A stretch of DNA of 59,954 nt from Treponema sp. (GCA_018385415.1 JAHAZA010000001.1:1-59954); one strand, 5' to 3'; positions 26,538 to 35,860 are shown, counted from the first letter of the stretch. Notes: generated from the letters alone by a model not told the origin. Made by a program: numbers and translations.

Positions 26538-27266
26538 TTATTTTTTTTCTGGTGTATATTTAATGTAATCGTATTGGGCAACTTTTGATCCATCATATGT
26601 AAATGGTTTAAGCCAGTCGTCAACTCCAATTCCAGGCCAGAGGTTAACCATAATCTGCTGTGGATGAGTAGGCAGTCCGGAACCTTTTACTGTGTGTACT
26701 AGTTTTCCATCAACGTACCATTCAATTTTTCCTTTTGTCCATACAAATTTGTAAACATGAAAGTCTTCTGAAGCATCAAAGCCCAAATCAATCATTTTTT
26801 CGTGATTTCCCTGACCGTTTACATAGTAGTTAAGCTGAATTTTTGTTGTATCTTTTCCAAGAACTTCAAAGTCAATTTCATCCCATGGATCACCATTTGA
26901 TGGACCTGTATATGTAAAGAATGAACTTACAAGACCATCTCCTTTTGCTGCCTTCATTCTTACTTCGAAAGTTCCGTAACCACATTTATTATTTGTGCGG
27001 TATTCACCGCTAGTGTAAGGGCGACCGTGGCTTTCTTCATTTGTAAGGGTAAGAGACATGATTCCATTTTTGAAAGTTACATGTTCTGGGCTCCATCCGC
27101 AGTTAAACATTGAACCATTTGTCCAGTTTGCTTTGTTGAAAGTTGCAGGTTCAAAATCGTTCATTTCTGTTGAAACAGGTTCTGATTTTGGACTTGCTGC
27201 AGTTGCATTAAAAACGCAAGTTGTTGATATAAGTGCTGCTGTCATAAAAATTGCAATCCTTTTCAT
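26538..27266 (-). CDS. Secreted licheninase, glycoside hydrolase family 16
   Basis: 242 residues with a signal peptide (MKRIAIFMTAALISTTCVFNATA). The GH16 active site is intact: WDEIDFEVLGKDTTK with nucleophile and acid/base Glu two turns apart, then QLNYYVNGQGNHE, as in bacterial beta-1,3-1,4-glucanases (EC 3.2.1.73). It cuts mixed-linkage cereal beta-glucan or lichenan outside the cytoplasm. Start at the ATG behind GGAGGAA; the longer frame has an implausible N-terminus. It is monocistronic, with its own terminator. Confidence 0.93.
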   Translation of the reverse strand: MKRIAIFMTAALISTTCVFNATAASPKSEPVSTEMNDFEPATFNKANWTNGSMFNCGWSPEHVTFKNGIMSLTLTNEESHGRPYTSGEYRTNNKCGYGTFEVRMKAAKGDGLVSSFFTYTGPSNGDPWDEIDFEVLGKDTTKIQLNYYVNGQGNHEKMIDLGFDASEDFHVYKFVWTKGKIEWYVDGKLVHTVKGSGLPTHPQQIMVNLWPGIGVDDWLKPFTYDGSKVAQYDYIKYTPEKK

Positions 27267-27391
27267 AAAAAAAGTATTCCTCCAATAATGATATTTGGTA
27301 ATGATTACATTATAAAATATTTTGTGTGGAATTTGTATCAAATTTTTCAGATATTTACGAATATTTATAGAAAATAATTTGATTTTTTTAC

Positions 27392-27418
27392 TAAAGTCAT
27401 CTTTTTAAAAACCGATAT
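27392..27418 (+). promoter_or_regulatory. Sigma-28 (FliA)-type promoter
   Basis: TAAAGTCA (27392-27399), 11 bp, ACCGATAT (27411-27418). Spacing equals the enteric sigma-28 consensus TAAAGTTT-N11-GCCGATAA. It lies 34 nt before the 27453 start. Confidence 0.6.
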
Positions 27419-27452
27419 AAATAGTAGAAACTATTACCGGAGGTAAACATTT

Positions 27453-27851
27453 ATGATGACTAGCATGCATAACTTAAGTCCATATTCATATAATGGAATT
27501 GCTTCCAGTGGTGCCTCAGGCAAGCTTTATGTTCCCGTAAGTCCATCAAGCGTGATTTATGCTCAGTTTGATCATATTTCCGGGGTTGCAGCAGAGGGCG
27601 GCCAGCGAGGTGTTTCTATTTCGAAAATTCAGATTCTTAACACTCTTATTGAGAATCTTTCTAAAATAAAGTCTGCTTCAAAAACTAATCCTGTTGTTAA
27701 AGAAACTCATCTTTCTGATGAACAGGTTGAAGTTTTGATAGAAAACTATCAGAACCAGATTAAACAGGCCGTAACTCAAGCACAAAACACTCCAGCTTTG
27801 CTAGGTGGTGTAAAACCCCAGCCAGGTGCTTTGTTTTCAATTGATGTATAA
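27453..27851 (+). CDS. 132-residue protein of unknown function
   Basis: No signal peptide or membrane segment. The N-terminal third is Ser/Gly/Tyr-rich (SPYSYNGIASSGASGKLYVPVSPSSVIYAQF), the C-terminal two thirds look helical (ILNTLIENLSKIKS...DEQVEVLIENYQNQIKQAV). The part GVSISKIQILNTLIENL with a compact YxxF start suggests a small cytoplasmic or secreted-by-flagellar-type protein, but no family was recognised. GGAGG lies 9 nt before the ATG; it is expressed from a sigma-28-like promoter and ended by its own terminator, so it is monocistronic and possibly motility-linked. Confidence 0.75.
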   Translation: MMTSMHNLSPYSYNGIASSGASGKLYVPVSPSSVIYAQFDHISGVAAEGGQRGVSISKIQILNTLIENLSKIKSASKTNPVVKETHLSDEQVEVLIENYQNQIKQAVTQAQNTPALLGGVKPQPGALFSIDV

Positions 27852-27875
27852 AACAAAAATATTTTATATATAGAA

Positions 27876-27903
27876 GGAAATCCAACGGGGTTTCCTTTTT
27901 TTT
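27876..27903 (+). terminator. Rho-independent terminator
   Basis: GGAAATCC (27876-27883) pairs with GGGTTTCC (27888-27895) with one G-T wobble and loop AACG, followed by eight T. Confidence 0.85.
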
Positions 27904-27948
27904 CGCTCCTATCATAATTTTCAAATATATTCTCATACTTCTCTTTTT

Positions 27949-27978
27949 TTGATAAAATTATGTAACTTTATTCTATAT
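27949..27978 (+). promoter_or_regulatory. Putative sigma-70 promoter of the 28011 barrel gene
   Basis: TTGATA (27949-27954), 18 bp, CTATAT (27973-27978), 32 nt before the ATG. Confidence 0.4.
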
Positions 27979-28010
27979 ATCTAAATTTTATTATATGAGG
28001 GTTTTTTAGT

Positions 28011-29081
28011 ATGATTCGTTTATTTAGCAAAAAATGCATTTGTGTATTAATAGGAATTGGGATTAGTGTAGCAGCATTTGCTTATAATCCACCTTGTCAG
28101 GGTGAAAATCTTACAGGCTTTATTAATCCACATCAGATGACTGCAGGATTCTCCACAGCTGGAGGACCACTTTTAACAATCACTCCTTCAAGTGTAATGG
28201 TTAACCCTGCATTGGGCTCATACCAGAATCGTGTAACATTAGATATTGGTTATACAGGAATTTTCACAGCTGATGAGAATCGTCCTTATTCTCAGGCTTT
28301 TGGAACAGGAATTCTTATTCCTACAAATTTCTGTAATATTACAGGTGAGCTTTTTGGTGTATTTTCAGAAACAGAGAAAATGCAGCTTGGAAATACTATA
28401 AATCTTAAGGCTACAGTATCTAAGGAAGTTGCCGAAAACCTTACAATTGGTATTGGAATTGGAGCAGGATGTTTGTGGGGCTTTAATACAGACTGGAATC
28501 TTGTACTTGATGCAGGTGCTGTATATAAGTTTGATGATATTGGACCTATGCACAATTTTAGAGTTGGTGCTTCGGTATTGAATATCGGAAAAGTTTATAA
28601 CAACACATATACATTGGGAATTGCTGGAAGAAATGATGGTTCAGATTGGTCTTCATATCCAGGATTTTCAACAATCAAAGCAGGTGCAGCTGCTGAATTT
28701 GTTAATACTGACAAATTCACACTTGGACTTTCACTTGATGTTACAACACCGTTCTTTCAGAATTTAATTTTCGATGCTGGTGTTCAGATGCTTATCTGCA
28801 ATTTCGTTGTAGTCAATTCAAGCTGGCAGTTTGATACTGCTGCTTGTATTCATGGTTATCAGAGCTGGATGCCTACTGTAGGTATTGCATTCAAGTTCGG
28901 ACTTGATACAAGCTTTACAAATAAGGACAACTGGAAGAAGAGTGATCTTGAAATTGGCTCAGCTTGGAAAAATGTTAGTGGCAACGTTAATGCTGTTTCA
29001 CTTGGAGCAACAGTTAATATGGGCCAGCCAGACCGTAAAGCTCCAGAAATCAAGATTGACGTTGATTTTGAAGAAGAATAG
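28011..29081 (+). CDS. Outer-membrane beta-barrel-like protein
   Basis: 356 residues with a signal peptide (CICVLIGIGISVAAFA). Many short strands alternating with glycine-rich turns (IGIGIGAGCLWGF, AGVQMLICNFVVVNSSWQF, VSLGATVNMG) indicate a barrel of the FadL/PorV-like sort found in treponemes. GAGGG lies 9 nt before the ATG. It is followed 46 nt later by the large FlgD-Ig/OmpA protein, so the two likely form one envelope operon: a barrel plus a multi-Ig partner. Confidence 0.75.
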   Translation: MIRLFSKKCICVLIGIGISVAAFAYNPPCQGENLTGFINPHQMTAGFSTAGGPLLTITPSSVMVNPALGSYQNRVTLDIGYTGIFTADENRPYSQAFGTGILIPTNFCNITGELFGVFSETEKMQLGNTINLKATVSKEVAENLTIGIGIGAGCLWGFNTDWNLVLDAGAVYKFDDIGPMHNFRVGASVLNIGKVYNNTYTLGIAGRNDGSDWSSYPGFSTIKAGAAAEFVNTDKFTLGLSLDVTTPFFQNLIFDAGVQMLICNFVVVNSSWQFDTAACIHGYQSWMPTVGIAFKFGLDTSFTNKDNWKKSDLEIGSAWKNVSGNVNAVSLGATVNMGQPDRKAPEIKIDVDFEEE

Positions 29082-29127
29082 GGCGTAAGAAAAATAATTA
29101 ATTAAAAATACGCATCAGGAGATGAAA

Positions 29128-32100
29128 ATGAAAATACAGGCAAAAATTACTTTGATTACAGCTATTATGGCAATTGTTGCAAGTGCTGTAGCATTTGGTT
29201 TTACTGTAGTAAAATACTTCTCACCAAATAATGATGGAACAAGAGATGTTCTCGAAATCCCTTTTTCTGTTTCAGATAACGGTCGAATTGTTTCATGGCA
29301 GATGGTAATTTCAAATTCGCGTGGAATAGTGATCCGTTCAATTGGAAACAAAGTTGCACTTCCTTCTAAATTCACAGCAGGAGATATTGTAAAGCAGCTG
29401 GGAAAAGGTAAAGAAAGCGTAATTATTCCAGAAAGCGTTGTATGGGATGGTACTATGGACGATGGTACTATGGCTCCAGATGGTGAATATTTCTATTACA
29501 TCAGCGTTAAAGATGAAAGTGGAAATGAAGGCCGTACCAATAAGAAAAGTGTTTTCCTTGATAATACAAAACCTGAATGTAAAATTAAAGTTCCAGAAGG
29601 CGAAGAACTTTTCTTTGGCGAAGGAAATAAAACTGTATTTATCATTCATCAGTCTGGTTCAAAAGAAAAAATCTGGACCGGAGAAATTTCAACAAGTGAC
29701 GGAAAGGTTATCCGTACCATCAAGTGGGAAAATTCTTCTCCTTCAGATTTTTCCTGGGATGGAACAGATGATAAGGGAATGATTGTGCCTGACGGTGTTT
29801 ACAATTATTCCCTTAGAGGTGAAGACAAGGCAGGTAACGTAAGTGATGAAAATGGTATTAAAAATATTATTTTCTCGGCTGAAAAGCCTGCAACAAATAT
29901 TGCAATTTCAGGAAGTAAATATTTTTCAATTCCTTCAAAAAGCAATATATCAACAATCAAATTTGATGTAGATATTCCTTCACCTACTGGCAGTGTGAAT
30001 AAGCTTGTGGATTGGAATGTTTCAATTATAAATAAAGATAAAAAAATTGTGAGAACATATAATCCATCAACTGCAGGAGCTTTGAATCCTCCTTCTGTAA
30101 TTGAGTTTGATGGTAAAGATGATAAAGGAAAGCTGATAGAAGAAGGCCAGTACTATGCACAGGTAAGCGCAAAGTATAAAAACGGTTATGAAACGCTACC
30201 TGTAAATACAAGCATTTTTGTGTTTGATATTACTTCACCAGAAGCAAATGTAACAGCAGACAGTACAATTTTCAGTCCTGATGGCGATGGCCGTAAGGAC
30301 TTTATGTCTTTTAAATTGGTTACAGATAAAAAAGGTGGTTCGCCAATTTCAAACTGGTCGGGCAAAATTGTAAATGTAAAAGCACCTGATACAGCTGTAG
30401 TTGAATATAAGTTCGGAGTTTTCTGTCCATCAGATTTAACCTGGAATGGTCTTGATAAAAATGGAAAACCTGCTTTAGACGGAGAATATGATTTCGTATT
30501 AACAGGAATTGATATGGCAGGAAATTCCGTAGAAGCAAAGACACAGAGTCATTTTGCCCTTGATACATCAAAAACAGAAGTAATGTTAGCATCAAGCGAT
30601 CTGATTATTTCTCCAAATGGTGATGGTGTTCAGGATTCAATTACTTTTACTCCTGTAGTAAAAGATAATGTAAATGTTTCTAAATATAATTTTGAAATAA
30701 AAAATTCATCTGGTAAAACTGTTTATGCTGTTAATGGATCAGGCAAAGTTCCTTCAAGCATTAAGTGGGAAGGGAAGGATTCATCACAGAAGTATGTTGC
30801 TGATGGAAGATACACAGCAAGCCTGTTGATTGATTCAACAAATGGATCCCAGGCAAAAGTTGAAGTTCCTGGAATCGTGATTGATACAAAGGCACCTGCT
30901 GTTGATGTTTCAACTGACTACACATTGTTCAGTCCAGATGGTGATGGCATTAAAGATGTGCTTGTAGTTAATACAAAAGACTGTAGTTCAGAAGATTTAT
31001 GGCATGTGACAGTTGTCGATAAAAATGGAAAAACTGTCTACCAGCAGGATTACAATAAATTCATTGGAACTTCTGCTAATTCCTCATTTAATTGGGACGG
31101 TCATGATAACACTGGTAACAAAGTGCAGGATGGTACATACCGCGTAATGGTAAGTGCTGAAGATGCTGCCGGTAATAAGTTTGTAAAGACAATCGAAAAT
31201 GTTGTTGTTGATACAAGAGCATGTAAGGCATTTGTTACAGCTAAATATGAAGGAATTTCTCCAGAATCAACAACAGGTTTGCAAGCTCAGGTATTTAATT
31301 TAAAGCTTTCAGTTAATGACGGAATTAAAAACTGGACTTTTGATGTAATTGATGACTGGGGTAAAACAGTATGGATAACATCTAAAACTGATACATCAAA
31401 ATCCGTTCCAAAAGAAATTGTGTGGAATGGTTCAGATTCATTGACAGGAAAGAATAATCTTGATGGATATTTCTTTGGACGTCTTACTGTTGAATATGAA
31501 AAAGGAAATAAGGTAACAGAAATTTCTGCACCATTTATCTGTTCTTCAAAGGTACCTGAACTTTCTGTTAAGACAACACCTAAGTTCTTCAGTCCTGACA
31601 ATGATGGTATTGATGATGATCTTTATATTAAGCTTGGTGCAAAATGTGCTGGAAAAATCGTAAGCTGGTCATTTGTTATCTATAACCCTGAAGAATCAGG
31701 CAAGAAAGGAAAGCCTTTCTGGACAACAAATGGAACTTCGAAAATAACTGAACAGCTTACATGGAATGGTTTAAGTAATGTTTCGAAAGAAAAAAATGGT
31801 CGTGCAGAACGAGTACAGTCAGCCATGGATTATCCATGGGAATTTACAGTAACTGATAGTCTTGGACTTACATCAAAGAGTCGCGGTAAGATTTCTATTG
31901 ATATTCTTGTAACTCGTGACGGTAATGTATTGAAGATGGCTGTTCCTGCAATTATCTTCAGATCAAATGCGGCAGACTTTAAGACTGCAAAAGAAGCTGC
32001 AGGAAGTAAAGTAACTCCAGAACAGGCTGCAAATAATGAGCGTGTATTAAAGCGTGTTGCAGATGTCCTGAATAAGTTCCCTGATTATACAATTACTGTT

Positions 32101-32346
32101 GTTGGCCATGCTAATAATATTACAGGTACTGAAGCTGAAGAAACATCAACAGAAAATGGAAATATTCCTTTGATTCCTCTTTCTTTAAACCGTGCTGAAT
32201 TTGTAAAAACAAAGCTTAAAGAATATGGAGTTGAAGAAAATCGCATGACAACAGAAGGAAAAGGTGGTCGTGAAAGAATTGCATCTTTACAGGATAGAGA
32301 AAACTGGTGGAAGAACCGCCGAGTAGAATTCCTGCTTCATAAATAA
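29128..32346 (+). CDS. Large FlgD-Ig repeat protein with C-terminal OmpA domain
   Basis: 1072 residues, signal peptide (LITAIMAIVASAVAFG). The body is a chain of Ig-like repeats of FlgD/FlgD_ig type, each with W-DG-D--G---PDG-Y and ending D-AGN, interleaved with five calcium-loop-like motifs of the form SP(N/D)(N/G)DG--D (FSPNNDGTRD, FSPDGDGRKD, ISPNGDGVQD, FSPDGDGIKD, FSPDNDGIDD). The last ~110 residues are OmpA-like (VVGHAN...LNRAEFVKTKL...NRRVEFLLHK), so it should anchor to peptidoglycan. Start at the ATG 6 nt after AGGAG. Confidence 0.85.
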   Translation: MKIQAKITLITAIMAIVASAVAFGFTVVKYFSPNNDGTRDVLEIPFSVSDNGRIVSWQMVISNSRGIVIRSIGNKVALPSKFTAGDIVKQLGKGKESVIIPESVVWDGTMDDGTMAPDGEYFYYISVKDESGNEGRTNKKSVFLDNTKPECKIKVPEGEELFFGEGNKTVFIIHQSGSKEKIWTGEISTSDGKVIRTIKWENSSPSDFSWDGTDDKGMIVPDGVYNYSLRGEDKAGNVSDENGIKNIIFSAEKPATNIAISGSKYFSIPSKSNISTIKFDVDIPSPTGSVNKLVDWNVSIINKDKKIVRTYNPSTAGALNPPSVIEFDGKDDKGKLIEEGQYYAQVSAKYKNGYETLPVNTSIFVFDITSPEANVTADSTIFSPDGDGRKDFMSFKLVTDKKGGSPISNWSGKIVNVKAPDTAVVEYKFGVFCPSDLTWNGLDKNGKPALDGEYDFVLTGIDMAGNSVEAKTQSHFALDTSKTEVMLASSDLIISPNGDGVQDSITFTPVVKDNVNVSKYNFEIKNSSGKTVYAVNGSGKVPSSIKWEGKDSSQKYVADGRYTASLLIDSTNGSQAKVEVPGIVIDTKAPAVDVSTDYTLFSPDGDGIKDVLVVNTKDCSSEDLWHVTVVDKNGKTVYQQDYNKFIGTSANSSFNWDGHDNTGNKVQDGTYRVMVSAEDAAGNKFVKTIENVVVDTRACKAFVTAKYEGISPESTTGLQAQVFNLKLSVNDGIKNWTFDVIDDWGKTVWITSKTDTSKSVPKEIVWNGSDSLTGKNNLDGYFFGRLTVEYEKGNKVTEISAPFICSSKVPELSVKTTPKFFSPDNDGIDDDLYIKLGAKCAGKIVSWSFVIYNPEESGKKGKPFWTTNGTSKITEQLTWNGLSNVSKEKNGRAERVQSAMDYPWEFTVTDSLGLTSKSRGKISIDILVTRDGNVLKMAVPAIIFRSNAADFKTAKEAAGSKVTPEQAANNERVLKRVADVLNKFPDYTITVVGHANNITGTEAEETSTENGNIPLIPLSLNRAEFVKTKLKEYGVEENRMTTEGKGGRERIASLQDRENWWKNRRVEFLLHK

Positions 32347-32422
32347 CTGGTGTGATGATCTGAAATATTTTTGAAAGAAATTATTTGTTACAGTATATAT
32401 AATAGTTCGTAAAACAAATGTG

Positions 32423-32450
32423 TTGACGACTAATTGATATGCTTTAATAC
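32423..32450 (+). promoter_or_regulatory. Promoter of the 32457 ncRNA candidate
   Basis: TTGACG (32423-32428), 16 bp, TAATAC (32445-32450); predicted start at about 32457, directly before the first arm of the RNA hairpin. Confidence 0.5.
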
Positions 32451-32456
32451 TTTATC

Positions 32457-32556
32457 TGAAGTACAACTAAAAAAAATTAACACTTGATATCAGACAATAT
32501 CATAGAGTTGTACTTCCACGGACCGAGGTAAGTTTTACCTGCGGTCCTTTTTTTTT
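32457..32556 (+). ncRNA. Candidate small structured RNA with own promoter and terminator
   Basis: An intergenic ~100-nt transcript is predicted. GAAGTACAACT (32458-32468) pairs perfectly with AGTTGTACTTC (32506-32516), enclosing TGATAT/ATATCA (32485-32490/32497-32502) with a 6-nt loop. A terminator hairpin follows (GGACCG.AGGTAA / TTACCT.CGGTCC, 32520-32547) and then nine T. No open frame starts inside. The downstream + strand holds no gene, so it is not a leader; the T-run lies over the stop codon of the convergent OmpA gene. No known RNA family was recognised. Confidence 0.5.
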
Positions 32557-33919
32557 AGTTAGCTCTTTGTATGTAGGTTGCTCTTGGGCGCAATGTGATT
32601 TCAACACGACGATTCAAGGCTCTGCCTTCAGGGGTAGAGTTATCTCCACCTTTGGCAGGTACTGTTTCACCATATCCTCGGTAGCTGAAGATATTTCTGT
32701 CCAAACCTTCTTGAACAAGTGCATCAATGATTGCTTTTGCACGATCAATTGAAAGAAGCATCTGGTTCTGAGGCTGACCAATATCAGCTGTATGGCCTCC
32801 GATGAAGATTGTGTATGCGTTATCCTTTAATACTTCTTTCAAAAGCTTTGCACATTCTGAAATTCTTGCTTTTTCACCTGGTAAAAGTTCAGGACTGTTT
32901 GGAATGAATTTAAGATTATAAATGAATCGAGGACCAATTGGACCGTCATCAAATCCATCGGGTCCTAAAAGTCTGTCAAATGGATAATTTTTAATTACTC
33001 CAATTGTTGTGTAATATGCATCATCTTTTAATGGTGCTGCAACATTATAAACAAGCTGGTCCTTGTTAAGAAGAATTACAACTTTTCCCTTTTTGAGTAA
33101 GTCAATGTTTTCTGGAACACAAAGAATTTTCAAAGCATCCTCTTTTTTGATTACAAGATCACTTCTGTTTTCTCCATAACATTCCTGAGCTAAAATATGA
33201 AGAGGATTTGCACCAGAGTGTTCACTGTATCGGCTTTCGTCATCTGAGTAATCATAACAAACGGTTCCTTTTGCTTTACTGAATGAAGGATCGACCATGT
33301 TTTTTTCGTATATTACTTCCATTTCATCTGTAAAAATACGTGGAAAGAAGCTTGGTTCAACATTTTCTTTCATGAATTCGCCATGTACATCAACTTTACC
33401 ACGGGCATCAATAATAATTCCTGTATAAGGTTTTGAAGAAACGAATTCTACAGGTTTTTTAAGTCTGTAAGGAATGTTATGTTTGATAAAAAGAGAATAA
33501 ATCTTTGGAAGATTGATTGTATGGTTTGTTGTAAATGTTGAAGAATCCTGTTTGAAATAGCCCATTGTACAGCTTGAGCTTGTGATAATATCTGTAAGAT
33601 CGTGGTATGTAATCTGATGCTCAAGAATCAAATCTCCAAGCTTTCTGTCTGCATCAACATTTAAGGTTAAAAGTGGATCTTTTATTAAATCAGGAACTCT
33701 TGTGTTGATTACGTTAATTGCTGTAGTTTTTCCTGAAGGCATTGCAATGCCTGCTTTATCTACATCGATACTGATGTTTGATTTAAATTCCTTTGTAATC
33801 CAGTTTACCTGACTTGTTGATTCAAGAAGTGATGTGTTGGTTTCGCCAAAACATAATGCAGAAAAAGCAAAAAATACTGCAGATGTAATTTTTACACATT
33901 TGTGTCTGATAAGATTCAT
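32555..33919 (-). CDS. OmpA-family peptidoglycan-binding envelope protein
   Basis: 454 residues with a signal peptide (VKITSAVFFAFSALCFG). The N-terminal ~320 residues are unassigned. The C-terminal OmpA domain (about 325-445) has IFIGGHTADIG, LSIDRAKAIIDALVQ, YRGYGETVPA and ALNRRVEITL, the peptidoglycan-binding pattern. Start at the ATG 9 nt after GGAG; a longer frame from 33943 is not supported. The protein probably links outer membrane or periplasmic partners to the cell wall. Confidence 0.88.
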   Translation of the reverse strand: MNLIRHKCVKITSAVFFAFSALCFGETNTSLLESTSQVNWITKEFKSNISIDVDKAGIAMPSGKTTAINVINTRVPDLIKDPLLTLNVDADRKLGDLILEHQITYHDLTDIITSSSCTMGYFKQDSSTFTTNHTINLPKIYSLFIKHNIPYRLKKPVEFVSSKPYTGIIIDARGKVDVHGEFMKENVEPSFFPRIFTDEMEVIYEKNMVDPSFSKAKGTVCYDYSDDESRYSEHSGANPLHILAQECYGENRSDLVIKKEDALKILCVPENIDLLKKGKVVILLNKDQLVYNVAAPLKDDAYYTTIGVIKNYPFDRLLGPDGFDDGPIGPRFIYNLKFIPNSPELLPGEKARISECAKLLKEVLKDNAYTIFIGGHTADIGQPQNQMLLSIDRAKAIIDALVQEGLDRNIFSYRGYGETVPAKGGDNSTPEGRALNRRVEITLRPRATYIQRAN

Positions 33920-34061
33920 AAAATCTGACTCCACACTGAACATAATTAATTTTGCACTTAATTATAGAAAAATTTCTTCTATTTATTTTCGGAATTTATT
34001 AATTCATTATTTAGGAAATTCTTGGTACCATTATTTTTGACTTGAAATCCTTTCAAATGCA

Positions 34062-35123
34062 TCAAAGCATGTCACCGATGTAAATTCCAGCCCATTCCCA
34101 TCTGCCATGAATGTCTGGATCAGCCGGGAAGTTTACTTCACGCAGGTAGAAATACCATGTAGGCATTGTTGTCCAGCCTGTTGTACGCAGGTACGCTTCG
34201 TTTGGTGTAGGACCTGGAATGAGTTCTTTGTCATAACTAATTCTGTTACCATGCATATAGTTTGCCATGGAAAAGTCGACTTGACCTGTACTTGCATTTT
34301 CATCCTGCTTCCAGGATACTGCGAAAAAGTTTACTTTCGAGCGGATTGCATCAAGTCTGTTAGGCTGATAACGGAAGATTGCTTCTTTGATAGCTGTTTC
34401 AAGAGATGCCAGTGATCTGAAAGTCCAGTCTTTAGGTGAACTGTTAAAGTCAATAAGAGTTTTTGCATAATTGTATGCATCAGGAATGTCTGTAATCTGA
34501 ATTGATGCTGCATCTGGCTGTTCCAGGAACATATTGTATGTTCTCAATGCTTTTGTCCATTCACCGATATTTTCATATTCCCGTGCAAGTCTCATATACA
34601 TTTCTGTAATACTGACACTTGATGGAAAGCGGTTAATCAGCTGATTAAAGTATTTGATACGGCTGTCGGAATTACGGCTGATTTTTATAAGGTTTTCCAG
34701 ACACAGAAAGTGAATTGACTGACCTTCAACTTCCAGATCAGGATAATTCTTGATGATTCGTTCAAAATAAAATTCCGCCATAGGATCTGCATTTGTCTGC
34801 ATATATGAATGAGCAACCATCAAAAGCCAGTAAGCATTGAATTTGTCCTGAGGATGAGTTTCTACCCAGTCTGTAAGATATACTATAAGCTGTGTGTGCT
34901 GTTTTTGAGAAAGAAGGGTTGTGGAAATTTTTTTTATGATGCCATAGCGTGCTTCGTCAGAAAGATTTTCTGAGTTAAGAAGCTGCTTCATTGCCTGAAT
35001 GTCGTCTGCATAATTGTCAGTTTTGGTGGAATTTCTGCAAGAAAGAACTGTAAAAACAAATGTTGCTGACATAACAAGGGCTACGAAAGATTCTATCAAA
35101 TATTTTTTTCTGATGGTCATCAT
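34062..35123 (-). CDS. TPR-like lipoprotein
   Basis: 353 residues with a lipoprotein signal (SFVALVMSATFVFTVLSC, Cys about 30). The middle (about 85-230) consists of helix pairs like TPRs (AYWLLMVAHSYMQTNADPMAEFYFERIIKNYPD, MYMRLAREYENIGEWTKALRTYNMFLEQ). The end is an unassigned beta-rich domain full of Trp/Tyr (LRTTGWTTMPTWYFYLREVNFPADPDIHGRWEWAGIYIGD). Probably a periplasmic scaffold. No Shine-Dalgarno; TTGCCA-17-TAAAGT ends 6 nt before the ATG. Confidence 0.8.
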   Translation of the reverse strand: MMTIRKKYLIESFVALVMSATFVFTVLSCRNSTKTDNYADDIQAMKQLLNSENLSDEARYGIIKKISTTLLSQKQHTQLIVYLTDWVETHPQDKFNAYWLLMVAHSYMQTNADPMAEFYFERIIKNYPDLEVEGQSIHFLCLENLIKISRNSDSRIKYFNQLINRFPSSVSITEMYMRLAREYENIGEWTKALRTYNMFLEQPDAASIQITDIPDAYNYAKTLIDFNSSPKDWTFRSLASLETAIKEAIFRYQPNRLDAIRSKVNFFAVSWKQDENASTGQVDFSMANYMHGNRISYDKELIPGPTPNEAYLRTTGWTTMPTWYFYLREVNFPADPDIHGRWEWAGIYIGDML

Positions 35124-35129
35124 ATTTTT

Positions 35130-35158
35130 ACTTTATCATACAGTTTTGTTATTGGCAA
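35130..35158 (-). promoter_or_regulatory. Promoter of the TPR lipoprotein gene, predicted leaderless
   Basis: On the minus strand TTGCCA (35158-35153), 17 bp, TAAAGT (35135-35130), 6 nt to ATG. An alternative -10, TATGAT, lies 5 nt further upstream. Confidence 0.45.
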
Positions 35159-35242
35159 GATTAGGCTTTTTATAGTATTCTATCTAAACTAATACTCTTT
35201 ACAGTTTTAGAATGGCAGTAACTTACTTTTAAGGAGATAATC

Positions 35243-35860
35243 ATGGATTCAAAAAACAGCGTAAAGCTTTTCAGATTAGTTCTTGCAATTGGTTTTATCT
35301 TACTGCTTTGTGGGTTAACTTTTTTTCTTCTGGTTCCTGCAAAAAATGTTCAGGGGTTCCTTTTTATTTTTTATTCAACACTAATGTTTCTTAGTGCTGT
35401 TGCTGTTTATTTTACAATCATCCTGCAGAAAGGTGTTCTTCTGTATCTGGCTCTTAATACTTTTATTTTCGCTGTGGTTGCAGCATTTATTGCTTCAAAA
35501 GAAGCAAATTTTGCTTTTATAAAGTACTGGCCTCTTCTTGTTATGCTTTTTGGAATTACTCTTATTCCAAGTGGTTATGTAAAAGCAAAAAAAATGCGTA
35601 CTATTTATGTAATTCCTGCAATTATGCTGATTTTTCTTGGTGGATTTTTTCTCCTTTTTTCATGCGGAGTTATAAAAATTCCTTTTAAAATATTCTTTAT
35701 TTATATGTGGCCTGTACTGATTCTTTTAGCCGGGCTTTTTCTCATTGCTTATTACTTTTATAGCGTTTATAACAAACAAAGATTTATTGAAGAAGTTGAA
35801 GTTGCCAGTCCCGATGAATTGGAAACTTTGATTTCTGGAGACGACGAAGATAATGAATAA
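35243..35860 (+). CDS. Six-helix membrane protein with LiaF-like TM motifs
   Basis: 205 residues, about six transmembrane helices; two carry the LiaI/LiaF-type pattern (YWPLLVMLFGITLIP, MWPVLILLAGLFLIAYY). A 25-residue acidic C-terminal tail (EEVEVASPDELETLISGDDEDNE) is predicted cytoplasmic. LiaF-like proteins modulate envelope-stress sensors, but here no sensor kinase is nearby, so function is open. Shine-Dalgarno AAGGAG. It overlaps the next gene by 8 nt, so the two are translated from one mRNA. Confidence 0.75.
   Translation: MDSKNSVKLFRLVLAIGFILLLCGLTFFLLVPAKNVQGFLFIFYSTLMFLSAVAVYFTIILQKGVLLYLALNTFIFAVVAAFIASKEANFAFIKYWPLLVMLFGITLIPSGYVKAKKMRTIYVIPAIMLIFLGGFFLLFSCGVIKIPFKIFFIYMWPVLILLAGLFLIAYYFYSVYNKQRFIEEVEVASPDELETLISGDDEDNE

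Noticed and set aside
32457..32556. 4.5S SRP RNA or 6S RNA identity for the RNA candidate
   Set aside because: No SRP domain IV tetraloop/GNAR-type motif, and too short and differently folded for 6S.
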